Assembly (NCBI RefSeq): GCF_001553955.1
Contig: NZ_CP014234.1
Span: 1,612,001-1,676,000 of the forward strand
Length of the DNA stretch: 64,000 nt
Source of the DNA: Moraxella osloensis
GTDB taxonomy: Bacteria > Pseudomonadota > Gammaproteobacteria > Pseudomonadales > Moraxellaceae
Direction: 5' to 3'
Of the stretch, positions 1-9,297 are shown one piece after another. The position numbers were made by a program, and so were the translations under genes. Numbering within the stretch: position 1 is the stretch's first letter; every line of letters starts with the position of its first letter. The notes under the pieces are model-generated. The model was not told the origin of the DNA and ran no database searches. It saw nothing but the letters and a program-made list of their open reading frames with translations.

Positions 1-34
1 AAATAATTGGTTTTTGGTGGATTTTAATCATTCA

Positions 35-70
35 ATCATTATCATTATCATTGATCATTATCATTGATTA
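35..70. repeat. TCATTA-rich short repeat tract
   Basis: Tandem, slightly irregular copies of a TCATTA/TCATTG unit lie in AT-rich DNA just outside the IS4-type element. There is no gene in the first 103 bases. The tract is probably part of the intergenic region into which the element inserted upstream of def. No function is assigned. Confidence 0.5.
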
Positions 71-112
71 TTTGCTATTGTGAAGCGATTGGTTTGCACC
101 TATATATAAGTT

Positions 113-1303
113 CTCTGCACACGACAAAAAATCAGCACCAACCAATTTTCATGGGTTTGGGGGTTAAAAAACTGACCAACTGTCGAAATACGGCTTTATC
201 ATTGTTCAACAACACCAAACGCAAGCCCTCAATCAACAAATCCAAGCCTAATGCAAATAAACTGGCCTGAGGGCGACCGTTTGACTTGGGCTTACGTTTT
301 AATGGTCTTTGCTTATCATGATGAATACCGACATGATAAGCCCAACAAAACGCTAAAGCATTGACTGCCACTAACTTACTCACCCTATCCATCTTAGTCA
401 AATGCGTCTCTTCAAGATTAAAACCACGACCTTTAAGACAAGCAAATAAACTCTCAATCTCCCAACGCTTGGCATAAATTGTCATCGCATCAAGGGTTTG
501 TAGCTGATTGGTTGCTACAATCACTAAACCATGGTCTTTATCACGTTTGGCAAATACTCGGACAGCACAGCCATCGACTATCAATATCCGTCCATGTCGA
601 TAGGTTTCTTTGTGGGAGACATGACGCAATAAGTCTTTAATCTGTACCAGTTTGCCGTGATGGTTCACAACTTTGCTGTTTTTCTTAATACGGATGGCAA
701 AGGGTATGTGATGCGCTGTTAGCCAGTTAAACCATAACTCACCAACAAATTCTCTGTCTGCCAGTATCATCTCAATATTGTCTTTACCAAACTGCTTGAT
801 AAAGCGTTCAATGAGTTCGGCTCGCTCAAGGTGGTTTGTGTTACCCCGTTTGTCTAGCATGTCCCAGTACAGTGGTATGGCAATGCCCTTATAGACCACC
901 CCTAGCATAAATATGTTGATGTTGCTTTTCCCCCATTTCCAGTTGGTGCGGTCAATGGTAAGGGTGACTTTGCTAAGTCCAAATAGCCGATATATCAATA
1001 TGGCTAATTGGTCATAGTCGATGACAGCACTGGCGATAAATCGCTGTAGCCTGCGGTAGTGACTGTCCGTCTTGCCACTATTAGGTAGGTGCCTTGCTAT
1101 TTTTTTTTAGATTACTGCTTTGGGCGGTAATCAGGGCGATTATCATGAGGCTTAAACAGGTAATTCTTGCCTTGTTCATTGTAAGATTTTGCGTTAATAT
1201 TTCACTGAGTCTGTTAAGGTTTGGCATAATGGTGGTTCGTGAGAAAAATTGTTATTATGCCATTGCTTTAACAGACTTTTTCGTTTTTTTGTCGTGTGCT
1301 GAG
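113..1303 (-). mobile_element. IS4-family insertion sequence, 1191 bp, with 9-bp target duplication
   Basis: The ends are inverted repeats of about 19 bp with one mismatch (CTCTGCACACGAC... at 113 and, reversed, CTCAGCACACGAC... ending at 1303). They are flanked by the direct repeat ATATAAGTT at 104-112 and 1304-1312. The single gene inside reads leftwards and encodes a DDE transposase. A duplication of this size fits the IS4 family. The intact repeats and duplication suggest a recent insertion, in the intergenic region upstream of def. Confidence 0.88.
132..1227 (-). pseudogene. IS4-family transposase, split in two frames at an A9 tract
   Basis: The gene starts at ATG 1227 (MPNLNRLSEILTQN...) and runs in frame to a run of nine A (transposase-strand sense) near 1100-1108, after which that frame stops at 1081. 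The remainder, with SGKTDSHYRRLQRFIASAVIDYD leading into the open frame that ends at 132, lies in the +1 frame. The C-terminal part holds the IS4 Y-(2)-R-(3)-E-(6)-K signature in YAKRWEIESLFACLKGRG, including the catalytic Glu. Removing one A would give a continuous protein of about 365 residues. It may be a disabled copy, a sequencing error in a homopolymer, or a copy expressed through transcriptional slippage. The sequence cannot decide between these. Confidence 0.8.
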
Positions 1304-1393
1304 ATATAAGTTATAGTAGCCAAACTTTAGCGTTTGCGTTACCCTATGCCAATTTTTTTAGATAATTTTTGCTTTATTAACAGTTGACCGATT

Positions 1394-1924
1394 ATGACTT
1401 TACGTACCATTTTAAATTACCCAGACCCAAGGCTTCGTACCCTTGCCAAGCCTGTCACCCACTTTGATGATGAGCTAAAAACCTTGATTGATGATATGTT
1501 TGAAACCATGTATGCCGCCAAAGGTATTGGCCTTGCGGCGACACAAGTGGATGAGCACATTCAATTGGTGGTGATGGACTTATCTGAAGATGGCAGCCAG
1601 CCTCGGGTGTTTATCAACCCTGTTATCACCCCATTAGCCGATGAGTTATATAGCTACGAAGAAGGGTGTTTGTCTGTGCCAGAATATTATGACAAAGTCG
1701 ATAGACCCAAACATGTCAGAATTGAGGCACTCGACGCGCAGGGCAACCCGTTTGTTGAAGAAGCACAAGGCCTACTTGCCGTATGTATCCAACATGAAAT
1801 TGACCACTTAAATGGTAAAGTTTTTGTGGATTATTTATCCAAGCTCAAACAAGACCGTGCGCGTGATAAAGTGCGTAAAGTTATCAAACAACGTGAAAAA
1901 GATGCTGAACATAAAAGACTGTGA
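1394..1924 (+). CDS. def: peptide deformylase
   Basis: Removes the N-formyl group from the initiator methionine of nascent cytoplasmic proteins. It is a metalloenzyme of 176 aa, within the usual 165-180 aa range. All three family motifs are present: [10 protein letters not shown] (motif 1, near residue 46), EEGCLSVP (motif 2, with the metal-binding Cys) and [12 protein letters not shown] (motif 3, HExxH with two metal ligands and the catalytic Glu). The gene often sits next to fmt, but here fmt is 44 kb away. It is read in the same direction as hisB, 22 bp downstream. The start is ATG; no strong ribosome binding site is visible. The IS4-type element lies about 90 bp upstream and could have altered its promoter region. 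Confidence 0.96.
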   Translation: MTLRTILNYPDPRLRTLAKPVTHFDDELKTLIDDMFETMYAAKGIGLAATQVDEHIQLVVMDLSEDGSQPRVFINPVITPLADELYSYEEGCLSVPEYYDKVDRPKHVRIEALDAQGNPFVEEAQGLLAVCIQHEIDHLNGKVFVDYLSKLKQDRARDKVRKVIKQREKDAEHKRL

Positions 1925-1946
1925 TTTTTAACTGTAAGGGAAAACC

Positions 1947-2549
1947 ATGACCACTCGCCCATCGCGTATCGCCACTGTCACACGAAATACCGCCGAAACC
2001 CAAATCACCGTGTCTATCAACCTTGACGGCACTGGTCAAGGCAGTATTGACACGGGCGTGCCATTTCTTGACCATATGCTTGACCAAATCAAACGACATG
2101 GCTTAATTGACATGGATATCACCTGTAACGGCGACACCCACATTGACGACCATCATAGCGTCGAAGATGTCGGTATCACGCTAGGTCAAGCCTTCAAACA
2201 AGCGATTGGCGATAAAAAAGGCATCGTGCGTTATGGGCATTTTTATGCGCCACTCGATGAAAGCCTTAGCCGTGCGGTAGTGGATATTTCAGGTCGTCCT
2301 GGACTGCACATGGATATCCCGTTTACCCGTGCGATGATTGGTGGGTTTGATGTGGATTTGTTCAGTGAATTTTTCTATGGCTTTGTCAATCATGCCATGA
2401 TAACTATCCATTTGGATAACTTAAAAGGCAAAAACAGCCATCACCAAATTGAAAGTATCTTTAAAGCCTTTGCTCGTGCGCTGCGCATGGCGGTGGAATA
2501 CGATGAAAGGGCGTTAGATAGATTGCCAAGCACCAAAGAAAGCCTTTGA
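1947..2549 (+). CDS. hisB: imidazoleglycerol-phosphate dehydratase
   Basis: Catalyses the sixth step of histidine biosynthesis, dehydration of imidazole glycerol phosphate to imidazole acetol phosphate. At 200 aa this is the monofunctional form, lacking the histidinol-phosphatase domain found in Escherichia coli HisB. The duplicated metal-binding motifs are visible: [13 protein letters not shown] with [11 protein letters not shown] in the first half, and [14 protein letters not shown] followed by [16 protein letters not shown] in the second. A Shine-Dalgarno sequence AAGGGA lies 7 bp before the ATG. It follows def by 22 bp and is closed by a clear terminator. The other his genes are not in this window. 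Confidence 0.96.
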   Translation: MTTRPSRIATVTRNTAETQITVSINLDGTGQGSIDTGVPFLDHMLDQIKRHGLIDMDITCNGDTHIDDHHSVEDVGITLGQAFKQAIGDKKGIVRYGHFYAPLDESLSRAVVDISGRPGLHMDIPFTRAMIGGFDVDLFSEFFYGFVNHAMITIHLDNLKGKNSHHQIESIFKAFARALRMAVEYDERALDRLPSTKESL

Positions 2550-2568
2550 TAGCAACCTGTAAAAATAA

Positions 2569-2598
2569 AAGCCCTGTTTGAAACAAGGGCTTTTTTTA
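2569..2598 (+). terminator. Rho-independent terminator after hisB
   Basis: A GCCCT-type stem closes on AGGGC (2571-2590) followed by a run of T. It ends the def-hisB transcript. Confidence 0.85.
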
Positions 2599-2642
2599 TG
2601 CCAGTTTTTTTGTACTAATTTTTGCGTGCTAATTTTTGCGTG

Positions 2643-3131
2643 TTAGTCTTTAAAATTATTAAATTGCAGTGGCACACCAAATTGTTTTTCTTTCAAAAAC
2701 GCCATCGCTTGCTGTAGCGTGTCTTTTTTCTTATCATTGACTCGTACTTTATCGCCTTGAATCGCTGCCGATACTTTCAAATCCGACTCTTTTAATGCCT
2801 TACTGATTTTTTTGGCAGTATCGCCATCAAGTCCATCTTTAAGATTGACCACCTTTTTCATTTGTTTGCCCGAGCCTTGATTATCCTGTGGGTCAAGCGA
2901 CTGCAAATCTACCCCACGTTTTATCATGTTTTTCTCAAGCATGGCATACACGTTTTCCATCTGCAACTCATTGTCTGCGGTGATGGTGATTTTTTTGTCT
3001 TTCTCATTGAGTTCGACTTTAATATCACTACCCTTAAAATCAAACCGGGTGGCAATCTCTTTTTCGGTATTTTGTACGGCATGTTTAACTTCAAATAACT
3101 GTAATTCTGAAACCACGTCAAATGATGGCAT
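2643..3131 (-). CDS. yajQ: YajQ-family nucleotide/cyclic-di-GMP-binding protein
   Basis: This 162-aa cytoplasmic protein matches the YajQ family along its whole length (MPSFDVVSELQLFEVKHAVQN at the N-terminus, IATRFDFKGS, and KEKQFGVPLQFNNFKD at the C-terminus). Family members fold as two ferredoxin-like domains and bind RNA or cyclic di-GMP; in Xanthomonas and Pseudomonas homologues act with a transcription factor. The role in this organism is inferred only from the family. It is transcribed convergently with hisB. A ribosome binding site AAGGAAAA precedes the ATG. Confidence 0.93.
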   Translation of the reverse strand: MPSFDVVSELQLFEVKHAVQNTEKEIATRFDFKGSDIKVELNEKDKKITITADNELQMENVYAMLEKNMIKRGVDLQSLDPQDNQGSGKQMKKVVNLKDGLDGDTAKKISKALKESDLKVSAAIQGDKVRVNDKKKDTLQQAMAFLKEKQFGVPLQFNNFKD

Positions 3132-3410
3132 GAGGTTTTCCTTATCAAATTTGTTGAATAAAATCTAAAAAATCTGCCCTATGATAACTGATTTTGTCGA
3201 TTTTTAACAATTGACTAGCTGTTTTTACCCAAGTTAATCATATAAAATAAATCATAAACTATATAATGATTTAAAATACTGATTAAAATGATTAACTTTT
3301 TAATAACGCTGATTACAGTTTTTTACCTTATTTGTTTGTATAATGAGTAAGCAAATAGGTCATTTACTAAAAAATGTAGTATAACAATTTACCATAATAA
3401 GGAGTAGGAC

Positions 3411-4157
3411 ATGGCGTTTATCGATATGACTGGCAAACAAGTGCCAAGCGTGACTTTTCATACCCAGCAGCAAGGCAAATGGGTGGATGTTACCACGGAT
3501 GAATTATTCAAAGGAAAAAAAGTCGTATTGTTCGCCTTACCAGGGGCATTTACACCAACGTGTTCATCACTGCATTTACCCCGCTACAATGAATTGGCAA
3601 CTGAATTTGCCAAACTAGGCGTTGATGACATCGTGTGTGTCTCGGTCAATGATACCTTTGTTATGAATGCTTGGGCAAAAGACCAAGACTGTAGCAATGT
3701 GACCATGATTCCAGATGGTAACGGTGAGTTTGCTGAAGCGATGGGACGCTTAATTGATGACTCAGCAATTGGGTTTGGCAAACGTTCGTGGCGTTATTCG
3801 ATGCTGGTCGATGATGGTAAAATCGTCAAAATCTTTGATGAACCCCAAGACAGCGGTAGTGATGACCCGTATGAAGTATCAGATGCTGATACCATGATTA
3901 AATACATTGACCCAAACTGGCAAGATAAACCCTCTGTCTCAATTTTTACCAAGCCTGGTTGCCCACATTGTGCCAAAGCCAAAGAAACGTTAACCCAAAA
4001 AGCCTTCCAGTTTGAAGAAATTGTACTTGGTAAAGACGCTACTATTACCTCAGTGCGAGCCATTACTGGTCGTGAAACCACCCCACAGGTGTTTATCGGT
4101 GGCAAACACATCGGTGGTAATGATGACTTACAAAAATATTTTGCTGATGCAAAATAA
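3411..4157 (+). CDS. hybrid peroxiredoxin-glutaredoxin (PGdx type)
   Basis: This 248-aa fusion has an N-terminal Prx5-type peroxiredoxin (about residues 1-160) and a C-terminal glutaredoxin (about 175-248). The peroxidatic cysteine lies in PGAFTPTCSSLHLPRYN and the glutaredoxin redox pair is in KPGCPHCAKAK. In characterised relatives from Haemophilus and Neisseria the glutaredoxin domain passes electrons from glutathione to the peroxiredoxin, making a self-contained GSH-dependent peroxide reductase. The ribosome binding site AAGGAG is 8 bp before the ATG. Upstream (3132-3410) is AT-rich with a TATAAT hexamer at 3339-3344 but no convincing -35. gshA, which supplies glutathione, is 3.5 kb downstream. 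Confidence 0.93.
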   Translation: MAFIDMTGKQVPSVTFHTQQQGKWVDVTTDELFKGKKVVLFALPGAFTPTCSSLHLPRYNELATEFAKLGVDDIVCVSVNDTFVMNAWAKDQDCSNVTMIPDGNGEFAEAMGRLIDDSAIGFGKRSWRYSMLVDDGKIVKIFDEPQDSGSDDPYEVSDADTMIKYIDPNWQDKPSVSIFTKPGCPHCAKAKETLTQKAFQFEEIVLGKDATITSVRAITGRETTPQVFIGGKHIGGNDDLQKYFADAK

Positions 4158-4170
4158 TGTTTGATTAAAT

Positions 4171-4200
4171 AAAAAAAGACAGTCTAGGCTGTCTTTTTTA
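4171..4200. terminator. Bidirectional terminator between the peroxiredoxin fusion and the ABC-F gene
   Basis: An almost perfect palindrome AAAAAGACAG...CTGTCTTTTT flanked by A and T runs serves both convergent genes. Confidence 0.85.
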
Positions 4201-4204
4201 TTGG

Positions 4205-6178
4205 CTAGTTAAAATTATTTTCGATATCTTCAAGCGCCATCATCAAATTCATCACCTGCTCTTCGACTGCTTCAATGTCACTTTTTAATGCCGTCTGCTC
4301 ATCGAGCAACGTTAACAAATCCGCTTTTCGGCTATCATCATACAGACCTGCATCACCCAGCTTTTCTTCAATCTCACCCAGCTGCGCCATGAATTTTTCT
4401 AGTTGCTTTTCCTCGTTTTCGATTTTTTTACGGATAGGCGCGGTGAGTTTACGCTGTTCAGCGGATTTTTTGCGTTGTTCTTCTTTGGATAACGCATTGG
4501 GCACGTTAGGTGTTTCACGTGAAACATCTGTTTTATAGTCCGCTAATTTTTTGTCTTCGAGCTTTTTATTATCGCTCGCTTGTTTGGCTTGCTGTTTGCG
4601 GGTCTGTGATAACCACTGACTATAATAAGCGATGTCATTGTCAAAGATGTTACATTGCCCGTCATGCACCAAATATAGCTCATCGCAAACATTGGCTATC
4701 ATTTCTCGGTCATGTGACACCAGAATGACCGCCCCTTCAAATTCTTGCAACGCCATACTCAATGCTTGCCGCATCTCCAAATCTAGGTGGTTGGTCGGCT
4801 CGTCTAATACCAAAACATTGGGACGCTGCCATACGATGAGCGCAAGGGTGAGTCTTGCCCGCTCACCGCCAGAGAATAACTTGCTTTGGGTATCAATGCG
4901 CTCACCGCGAAAGTCAAAACTCCCTAAAAACGCGCGTAAATCAGCGTCTGAGGTTTTGCCTGCGAGACGCTGCAGCATCAACATGGGGGATGCTTCGCCA
5001 TCAAGGCTATCCATTTGGTGTTGGTTAAAATACCCTAGTACCAAACTATCTGCGGCTTTACGCGTCCCAGACAAGATAGGCAACTCACCCACCAAGCCTT
5101 TAATGACCGTTGATTTGCCTGCGCCATTCATCCCTAGCAGCCCGATGCGGCTGTCAGGGGTAATTTGTAGGCGAATGTTCTCGATGAGTGCTACACCGTT
5201 GTAACCTACACTGGCATTATCTAGCACCAATAATGGCGATGTTAATTGCACAGGGGATTTGAAACGAAACTGAAACGGATTATCCGCCATGATAGGCGCT
5301 AGCTCGGTCATCCGTTCCAGCTGTTTGACACGGGCTTGCGCTTGTTTGGCTTTGGAGGCTTTGGCTTTAAAACGGCGGATAAAATCTTCAAGGTGGGCAC
5401 GGGTTTCTTGCTGTTTTTCAAACTGTTGCTGCTGCTGGGCTAAGCGTTCACTACGGGTACGCACAAAGGTGCTATAATTGCCTGTATAAAGGGTCATTTG
5501 TTGGTTTTCAATATGCAAGATATTGCTCACCACATTATCCAAAAACGCTTGGTCATGCGAAATCATGAGTAGCGTGCCGTCATAGGCTTTGAGCCATTCT
5601 TCAAGCCACAAGATGGCATCCAAATCCAAGTGATTGGTCGGTTCATCAAGGAGCAATAAATCCGCTCGGCTCATTAAGGTTTTGGCAAGGTTTAGGCGCA
5701 TACGCCAGCCGCCTGAAAAACTACTCACAGGTTGGCTTTCTTGGGCGACATTAAACCCAAGTCCTGTCATGATTTGGGAGGCTTTTGCAGGGGTACTGTA
5801 GCCATGGATATCATCAAAGCGCGTGTGCACATGGGCAAGCTCATCTTCTGACAAGCTATCCGGGTGGTTAATCTTATCTTGCAGCTCAAAGTATTCTTTG
5901 TCACCACTCAATACAAAATCTATCGCCGACTGGTCAGTGCTTTCAATCTCTTGCGCCATATGACCGATTTGCCAACTGTTGGGAACCGATAGACTGCCTG
6001 TGTCGAGCGCCAATTCACCTTCGCCTTTTTGGTTCAATAGCGTCGCAAAAAAACTGGATTTACCTGTGCCATTGTTGCCTGTTAACCCGATTTTCCAACC
6101 TGGATGGATTTGCAAATTAACATCTTTAAATAATACCCGCCCATCACGGCGAATACTGGCATCTTTTAGTTCTATCAT
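4205..6178 (-). CDS. yheS: ABC-F family ATPase, YheS type
   Basis: A cytoplasmic protein of 657 aa with two ATP-binding cassettes and no membrane domain, as in ABC-F translation factors that act at the ribosomal E site. Walker A motifs are GNNGTGKSS (near residue 35) and GMNGAGKST (near 355). Signatures are SFSGGWRMRLN and LFSGGERARL, and Walker B appears twice as LLLDEPTNHLDL/LVLDEPTNHLDL. The linker between cassettes and a C-terminal coiled-coil rich in Lys/Glu match E. coli YheS better than EttA or Uup. An upstream in-frame TTG at 6196 would add six residues; ATG 6178 matches the family. A perfect parS palindrome lies inside the coding region at 4511-4526. Confidence 0.9.
   Translation of the reverse strand: MIELKDASIRRDGRVLFKDVNLQIHPGWKIGLTGNNGTGKSSFFATLLNQKGEGELALDTGSLSVPNSWQIGHMAQEIESTDQSAIDFVLSGDKEYFELQDKINHPDSLSEDELAHVHTRFDDIHGYSTPAKASQIMTGLGFNVAQESQPVSSFSGGWRMRLNLAKTLMSRADLLLLDEPTNHLDLDAILWLEEWLKAYDGTLLMISHDQAFLDNVVSNILHIENQQMTLYTGNYSTFVRTRSERLAQQQQQFEKQQETRAHLEDFIRRFKAKASKAKQAQARVKQLERMTELAPIMADNPFQFRFKSPVQLTSPLLVLDNASVGYNGVALIENIRLQITPDSRIGLLGMNGAGKSTVIKGLVGELPILSGTRKAADSLVLGYFNQHQMDSLDGEASPMLMLQRLAGKTSDADLRAFLGSFDFRGERIDTQSKLFSGGERARLTLALIVWQRPNVLVLDEPTNHLDLEMRQALSMALQEFEGAVILVSHDREMIANVCDELYLVHDGQCNIFDNDIAYYSQWLSQTRKQQAKQASDNKKLEDKKLADYKTDVSRETPNVPNALSKEEQRKKSAEQRKLTAPIRKKIENEEKQLEKFMAQLGEIEEKLGDAGLYDDSRKADLLTLLDEQTALKSDIEAVEEQVMNLMMALEDIENNFN
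4511..4526. promoter_or_regulatory. parS site (perfect TGTTTCACGTGAAACA)
   Basis: This exact 16-bp palindrome is the ParB-binding centromere sequence conserved across most bacteria. It is embedded in the yheS-like gene and is the leftmost of the set seen in this window. Confidence 0.9.
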
Positions 6179-6286
6179 AATCGGCTCAAAACTCAAAAAA
6201 ATTGACTAAAATTAAATGGGAAAATTCTTGATAGTATAAAGCAAGCACCCCATAATAAGAAAAAAGTTTTTATAAGGAATACCCCG

Positions 6287-6643
6287 ATGAGCGATACCGT
6301 AACTGATAGTATGGTTGATGGCGTGACTTTAACCGATAATGCTGCCAAAAAAGTGCGTAACCTACGTGATTCAGAAGGCAATAACGACTTGATGCTGCGA
6401 GTATATGTGACGGGTGGTGGCTGTTCGGGTTTTTCGTATGGTTTTAATTTTGAAGAAAACTTGGGCGATGATGATGCTACCTTTAGCAACGATGACGTAG
6501 CATTGGTCGTGGATAGTTTGAGCTACCAATATCTACATGGCTCAACCATTGATTATGTGGAAGGCCTGGAAGGCTCGCGTTTTACCGTCAACAATCCAAA
6601 CGCCACCACAACTTGTGGTTGTGGTTCGTCATTTTCTATCTAG
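6287..6643 (+). CDS. erpA: iron-sulfur cluster insertion protein ErpA
   Basis: A-type Fe-S carrier that delivers clusters to apo-enzymes such as those of isoprenoid synthesis. It is 118 aa. The three conserved cysteines are in [11 protein letters not shown] and in the C-terminal [11 protein letters not shown]. The N-terminal extension and [40 protein letters not shown] match ErpA rather than IscA. A ribosome binding site AAGGAA lies before the ATG. It is divergent from the ABC-F gene with about 108 bp between them. Confidence 0.93.
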   Translation: MSDTVTDSMVDGVTLTDNAAKKVRNLRDSEGNNDLMLRVYVTGGGCSGFSYGFNFEENLGDDDATFSNDDVALVVDSLSYQYLHGSTIDYVEGLEGSRFTVNNPNATTTCGCGSSFSI

Positions 6644-7040
6644 CTTTACTGGCTAATTTTACTGGGTTTCTTTACCTAGTTTGTTTGCATAATTAAAAGG
6701 CTTTAGTTTAAATTTTGGCTTAAATATATTTAGCAACTGTTAAGTTTAGCCTTTTAATTTTCGTTTAGCCTGTATTTGTTACCTTTGAACAAAATCATCT
6801 ACATTTTTTCAGCGTTTATCAGATTTGATTTGTGTCATTAGCCTTTATCGGTAATAATGCTTCCATCAACAGCGTGCTGACACTTAACTGTGTTATCATC
6901 AAGTATCCTAATATAGGTTGATATTAATTTATTCTTGTGAATTACTTAATGTTAAATGTTTTAATGTTAAATGTTTTAATGATTTAAGTTTGTTAGCTAA
7001 GCAATTATTAATAAGCAATCTTTATTATTAGTTTAATAAC
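6644..7040. other. AT-rich intergenic region with a long inverted repeat
   Basis: No gene is visible. A perfect 12-bp inverted repeat, AATTAAAAGGCT at 6691-6702 and AGCCTTTTAATT at 6748-6759, could fold into a stem with a 45-base loop behind erpA, perhaps a weak terminator. A direct repeat of TTAATGTTAAATGTTT occurs around 6946-6980 just before the next gene. Confidence 0.5.
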
Positions 7041-7055
7041 ACCAAGGAGGCTAAA

Positions 7056-7403
7056 TTATCTTTAGACTCACTCAATAACATCGACGGTTTCATTGCAGCT
7101 GCATTGGTTGACAGCGAATCAGGTCTAGCACTTGCTACAACGGGTAATGGTATCGACCTTGAAGTTGCAGCAGCGGGTAACACTGAAGTAGTACGTGCAA
7201 AACGTAAAACTTCTAAAGCATTAGGTCTTAACGACAAGATCGAAGACATCCTAATCACATTAAGTAAACAATATCACTTAATCCGTCCACTAGTCCGTAA
7301 CGAAAACCTATTTTTGTACCTAGTACTTGATCGCCAAAAATCAAACTTAGCCATGGCGCGTCATGAATTAAAAGGGTTTGAGACTGAATTAGATTTCTCT
7401 TAA
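7056..7403 (+). CDS. conserved small protein, roadblock/LC7-like; canonical start codon missing
   Basis: The open frame from 7032 encodes [29 protein letters not shown]...[20 protein letters not shown]...[23 protein letters not shown]. This is the pattern of a small conserved Acinetobacter/Moraxella protein that resembles roadblock/LC7 proteins (hydrophobic strand, VDSESG turn). A perfect Shine-Dalgarno AAGGAGG sits at 7044-7050, but no ATG, GTG or TTG occurs in frame at a usable distance. The codon at the expected place is TTA (7056); the first TTG is 7104 and would remove conserved residues. The listed start is therefore an inference. Function is unknown. Confidence 0.65.
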   Translation, partial: LSLDSLNNIDGFIAAALVDSESGLALATTGNGIDLEVAAAGNTEVVRAKRKTSKALGLNDKIEDILITLSKQYHLIRPLVRNENLFLYLVLDRQKSNLAMARHELKGFETELDFS

Positions 7404-7474
7404 TGCCTTGTTGTTGATTAAAAGTTTTAGGTAAAAATTACCGCTTAATCAAATAATAGGATAGTTTTTATCAT

Positions 7475-7504
7475 ACCCACGGTATTTACTGTGGGTTTTT
7501 TACG
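7475..7504 (+). terminator. Rho-independent terminator
   Basis: ACCCAC...GTGGGT stem followed by TTTTTT, downstream of the small roadblock-like gene. Confidence 0.75.
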
Positions 7505-7611
7505 TTTGGCGATTATCGCAATTGGTAATTTCGTCATCACGATATTTTGATAGTGTTTGTATAAATTTGGTGGCATAATTTCACACAATTAACAATAATT
7601 CTAGGATAACT

Positions 7612-9177
7612 ATGACCCAAGCGCCTCAAACTTGTACTTCTTTGCAGCTACCTACTTGGCTGACCGCTGAAAACATTCATGGCATGCTACGGGGTATCGA
7701 AAAAGAAGGCTTACGTATGAGCTCTGAGGGATATATCGCCACTACCCCACACCCGGCAAAGCTTGGCTCAAAACTCACTCACCCTTTTATCACTACTGAC
7801 TACGCCGAAAGCTTGTTAGAGCTAATTACTGAGCCAAAACCCACGGTGAAAGAAGCGCTTGATATGCTGCGTGATTTGCATATTGTGGTACAAAATGCTT
7901 TGACCGATGACGAGCTGTTTTGGCCGATGTCGATGCCTTGTATGATTTCGGGCGATGAAGATATTTTGCTGGCCGACTATGGCACCTCAAACTTAGGTAG
8001 ATTAAAAACCCTATATCGTCATGGTCTAGGCATTCGCTATGGTCGCCGTATGCAGACCATTGCTGGACTGCATTATAATTTATCATTTGGTGATAATTTA
8101 TTCACCGCTTGGCAACAGCAGATAGGTGATACCCAGTCATTAACTGAATTTAAAAATGAAAAATACTTGGGTCTGATTCGTAACTTTAAGCGTCTAAGTG
8201 GTATGGTGCTGTACTTGGTGGGTGCAAGTCCTGCCGTGTGCGCGTGTTTTTTAAAGGGTCGCGAGCATCCGCTAAAGCCAATGAACGCATCAACTTACTA
8301 TTTACCCAATGCTACCTCTCTGCGTATGGGCAAACTGGGTTATCAAAATAGTGTACAAGATGATTTAGATATCTGCTACAATAGTCTCGATGAATATGTC
8401 GCAGGTTTGCGTAATGCCATCCACACGCCGCATCCTAATTTTACCGCGTTGGGACTCGATGATGACAATGGCTATCCCATTCAAATCAATGACCATATTT
8501 TGCAGATTGAAAACGAGTACTATAGCCCGATTCGACCCAAACAAATTACCCAACCTGGTGAAAGCCCCAGTGATGCGTTAGCTAAGCGCGGTATCGCTTA
8601 TGTGGAACTCCGAGCGATTGACTTAGATCCGTACAGCGAAATCGGTATCAGCTTAAATACCGCCTGTTTTATGGAAATTTTGGCATTGTACTGCCTATTG
8701 CTGGACAGTCCTGACTTATTGCCCGATGAAGATGCCCTACTTGCTCAAAACCAAGAAAAAATTGTCAATCAAGGGCGCGAGCCAAATTTAATGATTGATA
8801 CACTAGTAGGGCAAGTCGCATTTAAAGACTGGCTAGTACAGCATTTGCTCGGTATGCGTAAGCTATCAGAACTCATGGATGTCACCTATGGTAGCAATGA
8901 TTACCGCAACGCGTGGCAAGCGATGATGGCAAAAGCGCAAAATCCAGACAACACCTTATCAGCGCAAGTGCTAGCCGATACCGAACGCTTTGATAGTAGC
9001 TGGCAGTTTGGTAAGTCACTGGCGCAAATGCATGCCAATCGTTTAAGACATCAAGGATTGGTCCCTGAGCAAATGACTTACTTCGAGCAGCTTGCCAAAG
9101 ACTCTGTGCGTGAGCAAGCCGATATCGAGCAGAATGACACACAAGATTTTTATACGTATGTGGGTCAATTTCGCTAG
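7612..9177 (+). CDS. gshA: glutamate-cysteine ligase
   Basis: Catalyses the ATP-dependent joining of glutamate and cysteine, the first step of glutathione synthesis in the cytoplasm. At 521 aa it matches the proteobacterial GshA type. Recognisable family stretches are GIEKEGLR near residue 28, THPFITTDYAESLLELIT near 60, RHGLGIRYGRRMQTIAGLHYN near 135, and YVELRAIDLDPYSEIGI near 330. A ribosome binding site AGGATAA precedes the ATG. It stands alone, followed by dsbB. The product would also feed the glutaredoxin-coupled peroxiredoxin encoded upstream. Confidence 0.95.
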   Translation: MTQAPQTCTSLQLPTWLTAENIHGMLRGIEKEGLRMSSEGYIATTPHPAKLGSKLTHPFITTDYAESLLELITEPKPTVKEALDMLRDLHIVVQNALTDDELFWPMSMPCMISGDEDILLADYGTSNLGRLKTLYRHGLGIRYGRRMQTIAGLHYNLSFGDNLFTAWQQQIGDTQSLTEFKNEKYLGLIRNFKRLSGMVLYLVGASPAVCACFLKGREHPLKPMNASTYYLPNATSLRMGKLGYQNSVQDDLDICYNSLDEYVAGLRNAIHTPHPNFTALGLDDDNGYPIQINDHILQIENEYYSPIRPKQITQPGESPSDALAKRGIAYVELRAIDLDPYSEIGISLNTACFMEILALYCLLLDSPDLLPDEDALLAQNQEKIVNQGREPNLMIDTLVGQVAFKDWLVQHLLGMRKLSELMDVTYGSNDYRNAWQAMMAKAQNPDNTLSAQVLADTERFDSSWQFGKSLAQMHANRLRHQGLVPEQMTYFEQLAKDSVREQADIEQNDTQDFYTYVGQFR

Positions 9178-9297
9178 TTAGCAGGTGCTAGTTATCAGGT
9201 ATTGTTGCGCTGATTATTTTGTAGGGTTAAATTTCTAAAATTCTAAGCGCTATTGTTTGGCTTATTCTTTTTCACTAAATTGTTTGATGGTTTTTTT

